Assembly: GCA_903851455.1 (NCBI GenBank)
Contig: CAINOM010000395.1
Location: 1-7,464, forward strand
Direction of reading: 5' to 3'
DNA: 7,464 nt
From: an uncultured Bacteroidota bacterium
Lineage (GTDB): Bacteria; Bacteroidota; Bacteroidia; Chitinophagales; Chitinophagaceae
A program made the translations under genes and the position numbers. This document shows, one piece after another, positions 1 to 6,138 of this stretch. Under the pieces are notes generated by a model. That model made no database searches. It was given only the letters and a program-made list of their open reading frames with translations, and was not told where the DNA came from. Position 1 is the first letter of the stretch. Every line of letters starts with the position of its first letter.

Positions 1-141
1 ATATATTAAAAAAGCGGGAATGTGGGTGTATTGATTCGGGAAACGGGTTAGACCTTTGCCCGTCAGCTTCGATCGCACACTGGTGCGAACTCGAAAGGAG
101 CGTGTGTTAGATCGAGTTAGGTAAAACCCATCCTTCAAAGT
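1..141. other. Gene-free left edge with possible structured element
   Basis: No start-to-stop gene is supported here. Inverted repeats dominate positions 45-129. GGGTT (45-49) can pair with AACCC (125-129), and ACC (52-54) with GGT (120-122). Inside that stem, CGCAC (74-78) pairs with GTGCG (83-87) across an ACTG loop, and AACTCGA (88-94) pairs with TCGAGTT (112-118). Together they would make a three-way junction, on either strand. A competing hairpin pairs 68-78 with 83-95. The minus strand is open without a stop from 141 to 1, in frame with the stop of the upstream beta-barrel gene. Plus frame 3 is open until a TAG at 108-110. Neither has a plausible start inside the window. No T-tract terminator follows the beta-barrel gene. 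Function unknown. Confidence 0.3.
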
Positions 142-897
142 CTACATAGTGCTGATAGTAGCTGGCGGCGTTACAGGCTTAGGATGCTTCAGCGACCAGG
201 TGGCACCGAGCTTGAAGGTATAGGCGCGGTTGATGAGGTAATTATCGTTGTTCTTCACAAAGGAGGAAAGCATGAACTGGTACTCCGGACCGGCAACAAA
301 ACTAAGCTGGTCATTGACTTTGTAGCCAAGATGCAGGCGTAAGATCTCCCAACCTACTACGCGAAAATAGGTTTGATCAAATTCGTCTTTAGTAAGCGGT
401 TGTTTGATGCCTGCGCCACCATAGTAGTAGATACCTGTTTCGGTGAACTTCTCGGCGGCAGAGGTATTGTATGAGAGCGCGAAACCGAAGCCGGCTTTGA
501 TAAAGAAATGTTTGTCGAGCTTGAACTGCTCCGAAAAAATAAGCGGTATGATCACATGGTAGTAGTACTCGGTCATTACGTCGTTGGGCTCGTTGGTACC
601 AAGGGTGAGGAAAAACATCTGATCATCGGTATAGCCTGTTCTTAAATAAGATATGCCTGTAGTAAGGCTCCAGCCACGGTGTTTGTAACCGATGAGCAAT
701 GAGGGATTATAAGTGAAAATGCTTTTTGTTTTTGTGTACCAGCCTGTGGGGCCGTAGGAAAACGGATATTCATCGGGCGGTCCGGATGCTTTTACATTAG
801 AGAAGCCGAGACCTATACCGGGCTCCAGGAAGAAGCCGTTTTGCGCGAGGCAGGTAGTACTGATAAAAGCCAGGATGCAAAGTAATGTTGCCTTCAT
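142..897 (-). CDS. Outer-membrane beta-barrel protein (porin-family type)
   Basis: Probably an outer-membrane beta-barrel protein of unknown role, 251 residues from the chosen start. It opens with a clean Sec signal peptide (MKATLLCILAFISTTCLA, cleavage before Q19), and a glutamine at the start of the mature chain is common in Bacteroidota. The mature part alternates polar and aromatic residues in many short strands separated by charged turns, for example EPGIGLGF, SLLIGYKHRGWSLTTGISYLRTG, FFIKAGFGFALSY, SFVAGPEYQFML and YTFKLGATWSL. This fits the barrels of the PorT/OMP_b-brl type, and the length suits an 8- to 10-stranded barrel. The last strand is followed by a proline-rich tail rather than a terminal aromatic residue. 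An in-frame ATG at 913-915 would add six residues (MLKFTC) and has AAGGA just upstream. I prefer the ATG at 895-897 because it gives the usual MK-type signal. No enzymatic motif is visible. It is transcribed away from the lipoprotein gene at 1080. Confidence 0.82.
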   Translation of the reverse strand: MKATLLCILAFISTTCLAQNGFFLEPGIGLGFSNVKASGPPDEYPFSYGPTGWYTKTKSIFTYNPSLLIGYKHRGWSLTTGISYLRTGYTDDQMFFLTLGTNEPNDVMTEYYYHVIIPLIFSEQFKLDKHFFIKAGFGFALSYNTSAAEKFTETGIYYYGGAGIKQPLTKDEFDQTYFRVVGWEILRLHLGYKVNDQLSFVAGPEYQFMLSSFVKNNDNYLINRAYTFKLGATWSLKHPKPVTPPATISTM

Positions 898-1053
898 ACA
901 AGTAAATTTAAGCATGTTTCCTTATCCCTTAACTGCATTTCGGGTATAATATTGTATTCGCCTCAAAATGGGCGTGAAAGAGTTTCCCGCAGAGGCGCGG
1001 CATCCGTATTATGTTCAAGCCCGCCAACCGGTTTTCCGTTGCCTTTAATTTGT

Positions 1054-1061
1054 TATCTTTA
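1054..1061 (+). promoter_or_regulatory. Bacteroidota -7 element (TATCTTTA) before the lipoprotein gene
   Basis: TATCTTTA matches the Bacteroidota consensus TAnnTTTG except at the last base. It lies 18 nt before the ATG at 1080, about the same distance as the perfect copy before the next gene. No TTTG -33 element is evident at 19-21 nt. Its position between the alternative starts at 1011 and 1080 supports the later start. Confidence 0.5.
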
Positions 1062-1079
1062 ACCTGTAACTATATACCT

Positions 1080-1724
1080 ATGAGACGCTGTTTGTTGCAA
1101 ACATCCACTGCTTTTCTATGTCTCAGCCTCTTCTCTTGTAAAGTAGAAAATAAGCCGGTAGATGGCGGGCTTAAATCAGCTTTCAATTTTCAGCCGGGTA
1201 CCTATTGGATATATAAGGAGGTGCTTAGCGGTGCTACAGACAGCTTTTATCTATCGGATGTTTTACTGAGCAGCGGGTACGGGAAGCACCATTCTTATAC
1301 GTACGACATTATTGAGGAGTGCATCACATCGGTAAGGATAGATACACCTGTTTTAGTGAAAAACGGATCATGGTACCTGACCATCCAGTTAAATGAGTTC
1401 AATTTTCATTTTGACCTGCCGTACATGGCTACCGCCGTAAACACCAGCGCGTATATGAACAACTATGATTTCCAGGTGTACCCGTTTGCAAAATATACAG
1501 ACCCGATAGATTCAATAAACATCGTCGGCACTTACCAGGCAGGCGGGAACAGTTTTGACAATGTATGGGTAGCACACTATACCGAGCAGCCGGGTTATCC
1601 ATCAGACAAAAATGATTATTTCTTCCTAAGCAGCGATGTTTTTATGGCCAGGATGGTGCTCAATGATTCTATGGAAAATATTCACAAAGACTACCAGTTG
1701 GTGCGCTGGCATATAGAACGCTAG
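1080..1724 (+). CDS. Putative lipoprotein of unknown function
   Basis: A predicted lipoprotein of 214 residues with no function I can name. The N-terminus is a lipoprotein signal peptide (MRRCLLQTSTAFLCLSLFSC) whose lipobox LFSC makes C20 the lipidated residue. Phenylalanine at -2 departs from the strict consensus but is tolerated in Bacteroidota. The mature protein begins near residue 38 with QPGTYWIYKEVLSGATDSFY, a beta-rich opening I associate with secreted Chitinophagaceae proteins. It is rich in Tyr, Asn and Asp and ends YQLVRWHIER. An in-frame ATG at 1011 would add 23 residues and bury the signal peptide. The ATG at 1080 is preferred because it exposes the signal and sits 18 nt after a -7 promoter element. 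The T9SS-exported gene follows after 47 nt on the same strand with a matching leader, so both are probably expressed together or under the same conditions. Confidence 0.8.
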   Translation: MRRCLLQTSTAFLCLSLFSCKVENKPVDGGLKSAFNFQPGTYWIYKEVLSGATDSFYLSDVLLSSGYGKHHSYTYDIIEECITSVRIDTPVLVKNGSWYLTIQLNEFNFHFDLPYMATAVNTSAYMNNYDFQVYPFAKYTDPIDSINIVGTYQAGGNSFDNVWVAHYTEQPGYPSDKNDYFFLSSDVFMARMVLNDSMENIHKDYQLVRWHIER

Positions 1725-1744
1725 GTAGGTAATTTATATTTTGT

Positions 1745-1752
1745 TATATTTG
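1745..1752 (+). promoter_or_regulatory. Perfect Bacteroidota -7 element (TATATTTG)
   Basis: TATATTTG is a full match to TAnnTTTG and ends 19 nt before the ATG at 1772. It predicts a start of transcription near 1758-1760 and a leader of only about a dozen bases without a Shine-Dalgarno sequence. No convincing TTTG -33 element is seen at 19-21 nt upstream. Confidence 0.6.
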
Positions 1753-1771
1753 TTTACCAAACCAAACACCT

Positions 1772-2731
1772 ATGAGACCTTTCCTTTTTTACCTGCTTCT
1801 TTCCCTTGCTTTCTTTTCATCTCACGCACAGACTATGTTTGCGCCGCCGGGCAGCGAGTGGTACCATCATATGAGCGATGGCGTTTTTCATTCTTATTAT
1901 GCCGGAGATACTGCTATCTCAGGCATTGCCTGCAGAAAGGTAATTAGAAACGCAAGTGTAAAAGAGCCACTGGCGGGTATGGGCCTGCATGTCGAAGACC
2001 TGCCCACGATCTATGTGTATAATAATAGCGATACCGTATTTGTATACAATACTATTTTTAGCCGCTTTACGCCGCTATATGTATTTAACGTAAACGATGG
2101 AGATATTGTGCACCTGCCGATGCTTGCCGATGACATAGGGATGAACGTGTTTTCTTATGCCGACTCCCAGTTTTCGTTCCGGGTAGACTCTGTGAGGATG
2201 AAACTGTACGATACGACAATGCTCAAAACAGTCTACACTCATGTACTCGGTAATCCCGATTCGGTTTACACTTACAACTATGCCCCTTTCGCGGACACAT
2301 TCGGTGCCTATGCTGAAAAATTGGGTGCATTATATATCGGCATAATGCCGTTCGGTTATCCCGCGGCCATTCCCCTCACCGAGAGCTCCCAATTGGCAGA
2401 TACCTTGCGTTGTTATGCTGACCCCATGCTCTCTGTGCACCTCGTTTCCGGCAACTGCGGCTTACCTACGGAGCAGGTAGCTGGGGCATCAATAAACGGG
2501 GCAATACGTATATTCCCGAATCCGGCCACAAACATGATAACCGTTGCCGGCCTTGTACAAAAAGCAATGGTGGAAGTATTCAGTGCCGACGGCAGGGTAG
2601 TGTACCGTGCGGCTGCAGCAAGTAATAATGTTTACATACCAGTATCCTCCTTGCAGAGCGGTGCCTACGTGCTCAGGATAATGCAGAATGGGATTCCTTC
2701 AGAGTATAGAAATGTTTGTGTTGCCCACTAG
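1772..2731 (+). CDS. T9SS-secreted protein with type A C-terminal sorting domain
   Basis: A secreted or surface-attached protein of 319 residues. It has a Sec signal peptide (MRPFLFYLLLSLAFFSSHAQ, cleavage near residue 18-20). The central region, about 21-240, is beta-rich and of unknown function; it opens with PGSEWYHHMSDGVFHSYY and GDTAISGIACRKV. The C-terminal sorting domain spans about residues 244-319, with the hallmark FPNPATN at 248-254, a VEVFSADGRVVY strand and SGAYVLRI at 296-303. This is the TIGR04183-type signal used by T9SS to export proteins across the outer membrane and usually anchor them there. The ATG at 1772 sits 19 nt after a perfect -7 element. A longer overlapping frame starting with TTG at 1741 is not credible. 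C54, C213 and C229 could form a disulfide after export. The gene converges on the methyltransferase-type gene with only 19 bp between stops. The substrate or ligand cannot be told from the sequence. Confidence 0.88.
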   Translation: MRPFLFYLLLSLAFFSSHAQTMFAPPGSEWYHHMSDGVFHSYYAGDTAISGIACRKVIRNASVKEPLAGMGLHVEDLPTIYVYNNSDTVFVYNTIFSRFTPLYVFNVNDGDIVHLPMLADDIGMNVFSYADSQFSFRVDSVRMKLYDTTMLKTVYTHVLGNPDSVYTYNYAPFADTFGAYAEKLGALYIGIMPFGYPAAIPLTESSQLADTLRCYADPMLSVHLVSGNCGLPTEQVAGASINGAIRIFPNPATNMITVAGLVQKAMVEVFSADGRVVYRAAAASNNVYIPVSSLQSGAYVLRIMQNGIPSEYRNVCVAH

Positions 2732-2750
2732 CTCCAGTATGCACAGCTGA

Positions 2751-3257
2751 TCATGCATCTTTATAAGGCCTGAAATTTGGTATCCAGCGGGGCACTTTTT
2801 GCTTGTATCGCGCATATGGCTCACCAAATCTTTCCAGCATATCGGGCTCCTCTTTGAAAATAAAGAAGGCCGTATTTACTATTGAGAACATGACTGCCCA
2901 AACTGCTATAGGACGGGCATTAAGAAAGAGACCTTCGCCGGCCAGTATAAGCACTACGCCCGTTATCATGGGGTTGCGGCAGTACTTGTATGGGCCGCGG
3001 ATCACTAGTTTTTGGGTAGGTTGCCAGGGAGCCAGTGTGCCCTGACCGTACTGCTTGAAAAGCCAGGTGGTGTAAAGCTGCAACGGTACTCCGCAGCAGA
3101 AAAGCACAGCACCGGCAATTTTAGCGGCAAGCGGCTGCTCCTGAAAAAGAGGTACGCCGGAGCGGTACATAAAAAATGGTATTACCGCCGTGACCACAAA
3201 CGGCAGTGCTACCATATCGCGCAGGTGAACAAAAATGGAAGGTTCTTTTTCGTTCAT
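2751..3257 (-). CDS. Isoprenylcysteine carboxyl methyltransferase (ICMT)-family membrane protein
   Basis: An integral membrane protein of 168 residues from the ICMT/phospholipid-methyltransferase-like family, whose members transfer methyl groups from S-adenosylmethionine to lipid-like or isoprenylated substrates. The diagnostic C-terminal part is intact: RGPYKYCRNPM at 87-97 (the family's G-x-Y-x-x-x-R-[HN]-P-x-Y/M-x-G motif), the glutamate pair EE at 136-137, and ERFGEPYARYKQKVPRW at 142-158. Asn95 replaces the more usual His of RHP, a variant seen in bacterial members. Hydrophobic segments near 15-30, 44-66, 96-112 and 115-134 give about four membrane passes. The ATG at 3255-3257 is preferred to a GTG directly before it. 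It begins 7 nt after the stop of the small gene at 3265, so the two are probably co-transcribed. Bacteria lack CaaX-prenylated proteins, so the true substrate is unknown. Confidence 0.88.
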   Translation of the reverse strand: MNEKEPSIFVHLRDMVALPFVVTAVIPFFMYRSGVPLFQEQPLAAKIAGAVLFCCGVPLQLYTTWLFKQYGQGTLAPWQPTQKLVIRGPYKYCRNPMITGVVLILAGEGLFLNARPIAVWAVMFSIVNTAFFIFKEEPDMLERFGEPYARYKQKVPRWIPNFRPYKDA

Positions 3258-3264
3258 CACCCGG

Positions 3265-3540
3265 TCATACGTTTTCGCTGATTATCTCTCTTGCGAGAAT
3301 TCCTTCCAACTCCTGTAGGTCTTCCGTGAGCGGATGCTCGGTATGAAAAACCAGTTCGCCGCTTGCATCGTAGCGCATTTCCATAGGGAATGATTCAGAT
3401 CTTATCCCATCTACAAATATCGGAGGGTCGATCTCTATTTCGTAGCGCATTACATTGTTTTCGTTGTACTCGGTTATGTCGCATATCCATTCACCGCCGC
3501 GTGCCAGTTCTATAGCGAGTTCGTATTGTTTTATTTCCAT
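3265..3540 (-). CDS. Small acidic protein of unknown function
   Basis: A hypothetical cytoplasmic protein of 91 residues that I do not recognise. There is no signal peptide or membrane segment. It is strongly acidic, with a charged N-terminus (MEIKQYELAIELARGGEW), a run of probable beta-strands (RYEIEIDPPIFVDG, FPMEMRYDASGELVFHTEH) and a terminal amphipathic helix of about residues 71-88 (LTEDLQELEGILAREI). The compact alpha-beta-alpha pattern is compatible with a small partner or regulatory protein. The frame extends upstream only by using a TTG at 3583-3585, which would prepend an unlikely hydrophobic 15-mer, so I chose the ATG at 3538-3540. Its stop lies 7 nt before the ATG of the ICMT-family gene, which suggests a two-gene transcript. 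No strong TAnnTTTG element is visible upstream; TATATTGT on the minus strand is a poor match. Confidence 0.68.
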   Translation of the reverse strand: MEIKQYELAIELARGGEWICDITEYNENNVMRYEIEIDPPIFVDGIRSESFPMEMRYDASGELVFHTEHPLTEDLQELEGILAREIISENV

Positions 3541-3612
3541 ACTATGAAGGTAAGGAAGGAAAACAATATAACGAAGTATCGCCAATGGCGAACGGGCATC
3601 GGTGTTTCAGCC

Positions 3613-5355
3613 TTATTCCACCACTACCTGCACCTGGCTTAAGTGGTCTTCTTGCCTGATTGATGCTATATAAACGCCTTTTGCCAGTCCCGACAGGTGC
3701 AATGTATGGCTGTTGCTTCCCGGCGCAGCTGTGCCTGTCACTTCTGCTACTGGTTGTCCTATGATATCTGTTAATCTTATCGTGTACTGTCCACTGCTCT
3801 TTGATTCGAAGACGACGGTTGTAATATCCGTTGCGGGATTAGGGTAGGCGTAAGCTGGCTTGCTTGGCGGAGTTACCTTGGCTACTTTCTCCACACATGT
3901 GGTGATGCTGACCGGTGCCGATGCATTGCCGTTGGCAACCACCTGTAATGAATAAGTGCCGCTCAGGCCCGCCGGCGTAACAAACATGGTTGTGTCTGCC
4001 TGCGAGCCGGACATGATGCCGGTATGGTTCCAGTTGAACGACCGCGCATAGTACACATTTGCGTCCCCGGTAAGCCGGATGATGGGGTAGTTGGTGGCCA
4101 TCTGCCAGTCGTCACCATAGCTGGAACCTTCTGTGATGCCGTTGAACAGCGTGCCGGTTACCATAAAGGAATCGCAGCTTAACCGGATGAGCGTGTCGAT
4201 CGTCGGTTTTCCTGCGGCAAGTGGAGTGCCATCCGGCACATATATTGCGTACCCCAACGTCCAGCCGACCGAAAAGAGAATGGAGCCATCGGGCAAGTTG
4301 AGCATGTGGTCGTAGAATGGCGCGCCGCTTAGCGTATCTCCACCCCAGGGAGTAGGGAGTCGGGTAAATGAATCGGTCAGGTAGTTGAACTCGTAGAAAG
4401 ACATTGGGGAGGGGAAATAATCCGTATCATGGGGTATTTTAGAAGTAACCGCCAGTACTTTACCATTCGCCATCATCGCAGCCGGTGCATCGGGTGTCGA
4501 CTGGCTATCGGGCATTGTAGGGCCAGCTGTCCAGGCACCGGGACTGGCATCTCCCGAGGGAGTGTAAAAGGCGGTTTTCCCTGTCCCGCCCATGAAAAAT
4601 GCACGCCCATCGGGCAGTATTACAGCGGGACCTGTTTCTGTTGCCACAGCATCATAAAGATGAACCGGTACTGTTGCGTCAGCAACCCATGTGCCAAGGG
4701 ATGGAATGTATCGCTCAGAAGTAGTGTTAGCAAGATCAACAAACAATATGCTTCCATCAGGTAGTTTCAGCCATGTTGATTCCTCGGGATAGTTAACGCA
4801 GGAAGGTCCGACAGAATAGGTATTGGTTGCCGGGTCGTATATATAATTACCCTTGTAATTTGCAGATACGAAATTGGTGCTCTGCAGCACCTTGCCATCG
4901 GGCAGGATCTTTGAGTTGGCGTCATAAAAAGTATCGGCGCCGGATAAAGATGGCACTGGTGTCCACAGATCCGTTATTGGGTCGTACACTTCGGCGCTGC
5001 CAAACCCGCTGCCATACTCGCCGCCGGCCACATAGACGTTGCCATTCCTCAGTACCTGCGATGAAAAGTAGAGCCGGTCATCGTACATGGACGCGATAGT
5101 AGACCATGTGCCGTTTACATAGCTGCCATGGCTGTCGGGCGTAAGCTTGTTCCATATGGTACCGTTGCCGCTCCCGCCGGACAGGGTCTTGCAGATCACT
5201 GTGCCATCGCTGAGCAGCAGCATAACACCGGAATTATAATCCGGTGGGTCGTTGGTGAGCTGCAGCCATGTGCCTTGTGCATGAAGGTTGGTGCCAGCTA
5301 TGATGCCCGCCAGCAATAGAAGCGTAGTGCGAAGGAGCAGGTATTTGTAGTTCAT
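3613..5355 (-). CDS. Secreted Kelch/galactose-oxidase-like beta-propeller protein with T9SS sorting domain
   Basis: A large extracellular protein of 580 residues. After a Sec signal peptide (about 1-26, ending LHAQ) comes a beta-propeller of seven repeats of about 50 residues. Each carries a hydrophobic-x-[DN]-G turn: LSDG 48-51, LRNG 102-105, LPDG 151-154, 198-201, 247-250, MANG 295-298 and LPDG 354-357. Several are followed by a strand, then AEVYDP, YIYDPATNTY or FYTPSG and a tryptophan or similar, the Kelch pattern. An Ig-like early-set domain of about 385-487 contains NYPIIRLT, VYYARSFNWNHTGI and GTYSLQVVANGNASAPV. This resembles the domain after the propeller in galactose-oxidase-like proteins. 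A T9SS sorting domain covers about 499-580, with YPNPATD at 504-510 and LAKGVYIASI. I cannot assign the copper ligands of galactose oxidase, so enzyme activity is not claimed; a binding or adhesive role is equally possible. It starts at the ATG at 5353-5355 with leader AAACATCAAACATCAGGC and diverges from tetR. Confidence 0.88.
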   Translation of the reverse strand: MNYKYLLLRTTLLLLAGIIAGTNLHAQGTWLQLTNDPPDYNSGVMLLLSDGTVICKTLSGGSGNGTIWNKLTPDSHGSYVNGTWSTIASMYDDRLYFSSQVLRNGNVYVAGGEYGSGFGSAEVYDPITDLWTPVPSLSGADTFYDANSKILPDGKVLQSTNFVSANYKGNYIYDPATNTYSVGPSCVNYPEESTWLKLPDGSILFVDLANTTSERYIPSLGTWVADATVPVHLYDAVATETGPAVILPDGRAFFMGGTGKTAFYTPSGDASPGAWTAGPTMPDSQSTPDAPAAMMANGKVLAVTSKIPHDTDYFPSPMSFYEFNYLTDSFTRLPTPWGGDTLSGAPFYDHMLNLPDGSILFSVGWTLGYAIYVPDGTPLAAGKPTIDTLIRLSCDSFMVTGTLFNGITEGSSYGDDWQMATNYPIIRLTGDANVYYARSFNWNHTGIMSGSQADTTMFVTPAGLSGTYSLQVVANGNASAPVSITTCVEKVAKVTPPSKPAYAYPNPATDITTVVFESKSSGQYTIRLTDIIGQPVAEVTGTAAPGSNSHTLHLSGLAKGVYIASIRQEDHLSQVQVVVE

Positions 5356-5503
5356 GCCTGATGTTTGATGTTTAGCGTGCCTGGTCGGTGTACCGGGAGA
5401 TCATTAATATAGACGTTTTTTCGAAACGGTATCTTGGGTCAGTTCGCCATATTTGTGTTTGTGAGGTAAAATACTATTGTTGTAATTAAAGTAAAAGAGA
5501 AAT

Positions 5504-5534
5504 TTTGTGGATTGGAAAAAGGGTGATACATTTG
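5504..5534 (+). promoter_or_regulatory. Complete Bacteroidota promoter of tetR
   Basis: A -33 element TTTG (5504-5507) is separated by exactly 19 nt from a perfect -7 element TACATTTG (5527-5534, consensus TAnnTTTG). This is the arrangement of housekeeping-sigma promoters in Bacteroidota. Transcription would start near 5540-5543, leaving a leader of about 17-20 nt before the ATG at 5560. It is the clearest promoter in the window. Confidence 0.75.
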
Positions 5535-5535
5535 T

Positions 5536-5552
5536 TGACTGTTTAGTCAGTC
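5536..5552 (+). promoter_or_regulatory. Putative TetR operator overlapping the transcription start
   Basis: Two nested perfect dyads overlap: TGACT-GTTT-AGTCA at 5536-5549 and GACTG-TTTAGT-CAGTC at 5537-5552. The site begins one base after the -7 element, so it covers the predicted start of transcription and ends 7 bp before the tetR ATG. A repressor bound here would block its own promoter, the usual autoregulation of TetR proteins. That this TetR binds here is inferred from position and symmetry. Confidence 0.65.
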
Positions 5553-5559
5553 TGTATAA

Positions 5560-6120
5560 ATGGATAAGAGACAATTACTATTGGATGCCGCGCTCAAGCT
5601 CTTTGTGGAGTATGGGTTTCATGGCACACCTACCAGCCTTATAGCTAAGGAAGCGGGGGTGGCCAACGGTACGCTTTTCCATTACTTCAAAACCAAGGAT
5701 GAACTGGTAGTGGCGCTTTACGTTGATATAAAAAGCCGGATGTCCGGATATGTATTTGAGAACGCAAAGGGGCAGGCGACATTTAAAGAAACAGTGAAGG
5801 AACAATACCTGGCGTCGCTGTACTGGGCGCTGGATAACCAGCTACAGTTCAGGTTTGTAGAGCAGTTCAAGAATTCGCCGTATCTCGCGCAGATAGCGCC
5901 AGATGAGATCGAGGCCTCGATAAAGCCATTTCATGATATGCTGAACAAGGGCATAAAAGAAAAGATCATAAAGCCGCAGCCGGTAGACCTTCTCTTCACG
6001 CTGATCAGCAGCCATACGTATGGTATCAACCAGTATTTAATTTCCGGCAATTTCCCTAAGGCAAAGCAACACCAGGTGATCAGCGAATCGTTTGAAATGT
6101 TGTGGGCTATGATAACATGA
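5560..6120 (+). CDS. TetR/AcrR-family transcriptional repressor
   Basis: A ligand-responsive DNA-binding repressor of 186 residues, normal length for the family. The N-terminal TetR_N domain spans about residues 4-50: helix 1 RQLLLDAALKLFVEYGF, the helix-turn-helix TSLIAKEAGVANGTLFHYF with the recognition helix at about 35-43, then the conserved KTKDELV. The remaining all-helical part (about 52-186) would form the dimer and ligand pocket. It is rich in Phe, Tyr and Trp, as expected for a hydrophobic effector, but the effector cannot be read from the sequence. The ATG at 5560 gives a typical short N-terminal arm and follows a complete promoter and operator-like dyad. The short-chain dehydrogenase follows after 60 nt on the same strand, and a related dyad lies in that gap, so the dehydrogenase is the most likely target besides tetR itself. 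Confidence 0.93.
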   Translation: MDKRQLLLDAALKLFVEYGFHGTPTSLIAKEAGVANGTLFHYFKTKDELVVALYVDIKSRMSGYVFENAKGQATFKETVKEQYLASLYWALDNQLQFRFVEQFKNSPYLAQIAPDEIEASIKPFHDMLNKGIKEKIIKPQPVDLLFTLISSHTYGINQYLISGNFPKAKQHQVISESFEMLWAMIT

Positions 6121-6138
6121 TTTTTTAGCCGATATTTA

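Larger units (their letters stand above)
5356..5559. promoter_or_regulatory. Divergent intergenic region between the propeller gene and tetR
   Basis: This 204-bp region carries the start signals of two genes facing away from each other. The right end has a well-formed tetR promoter and operator, listed separately. The minus-strand promoter of the propeller gene is not obvious: no TAnnTTTG match is found, the nearest being TACCGTTTC on the minus strand at about 5424-5432 with one extra spacer base. A dyad CGTTT-TTTCG-AAACG lies at 5414-5428. A tandem 7-bp repeat GATGTTT at 5360-5373 sits in the propeller-gene leader. Confidence 0.4.

Noticed and set aside
45..129. A tRNA or tmRNA fragment at the left edge
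   Set aside because: The stems do not fit a cloverleaf: the closing stem has a 2x2 mismatch, and there is no T-loop consensus and no CCA end.
945..950. TATAAT resembling a proteobacterial -10 box between the first two genes
   Set aside because: Bacteroidota housekeeping promoters use TAnnTTTG, there is no matching -35, and AT-rich hexamers like this are common by chance.
1011..1079. Upstream ATG extending the lipoprotein by 23 residues
   Set aside because: It would bury the lipoprotein signal peptide, and a -7 promoter element lies between it and the better start at 1080.
1741..1947. A 68-codon frame overlapping the start of the T9SS gene
   Set aside because: It begins at a TTG inside the -7 promoter region and overlaps a clear signal-peptide-encoding gene in another frame.
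3541..3585. TTG start extending the small acidic protein by 15 residues
   Set aside because: The codon at 3583-3585 is TTG, and the added residues are an isolated hydrophobic run. The ATG at 3540 gives a coherent soluble protein.
4429..4764. A 111-codon plus-strand open frame inside the propeller gene, and similar frames at 4133-4315, 4827-5099 and 5128-5319
   Set aside because: They lie antisense to the conserved propeller repeats, have Cys/Arg-rich low-quality translations, and have no promoter or leader.
4287..4910. Recurring short motif GCCATCGGGCA on the plus strand, suggestive of a DNA repeat
   Set aside because: It is the reverse complement of codons for the repeated LPDG turn of the propeller, so protein repeats explain it, not a mobile or CRISPR-like repeat.
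5414..5428. Dyad CGTTT-TTTCG-AAACG as a terminator
   Set aside because: It lies upstream of both divergent genes, where no transcript needs to end, and the stem is only 5 bp. It is at most a possible binding site.
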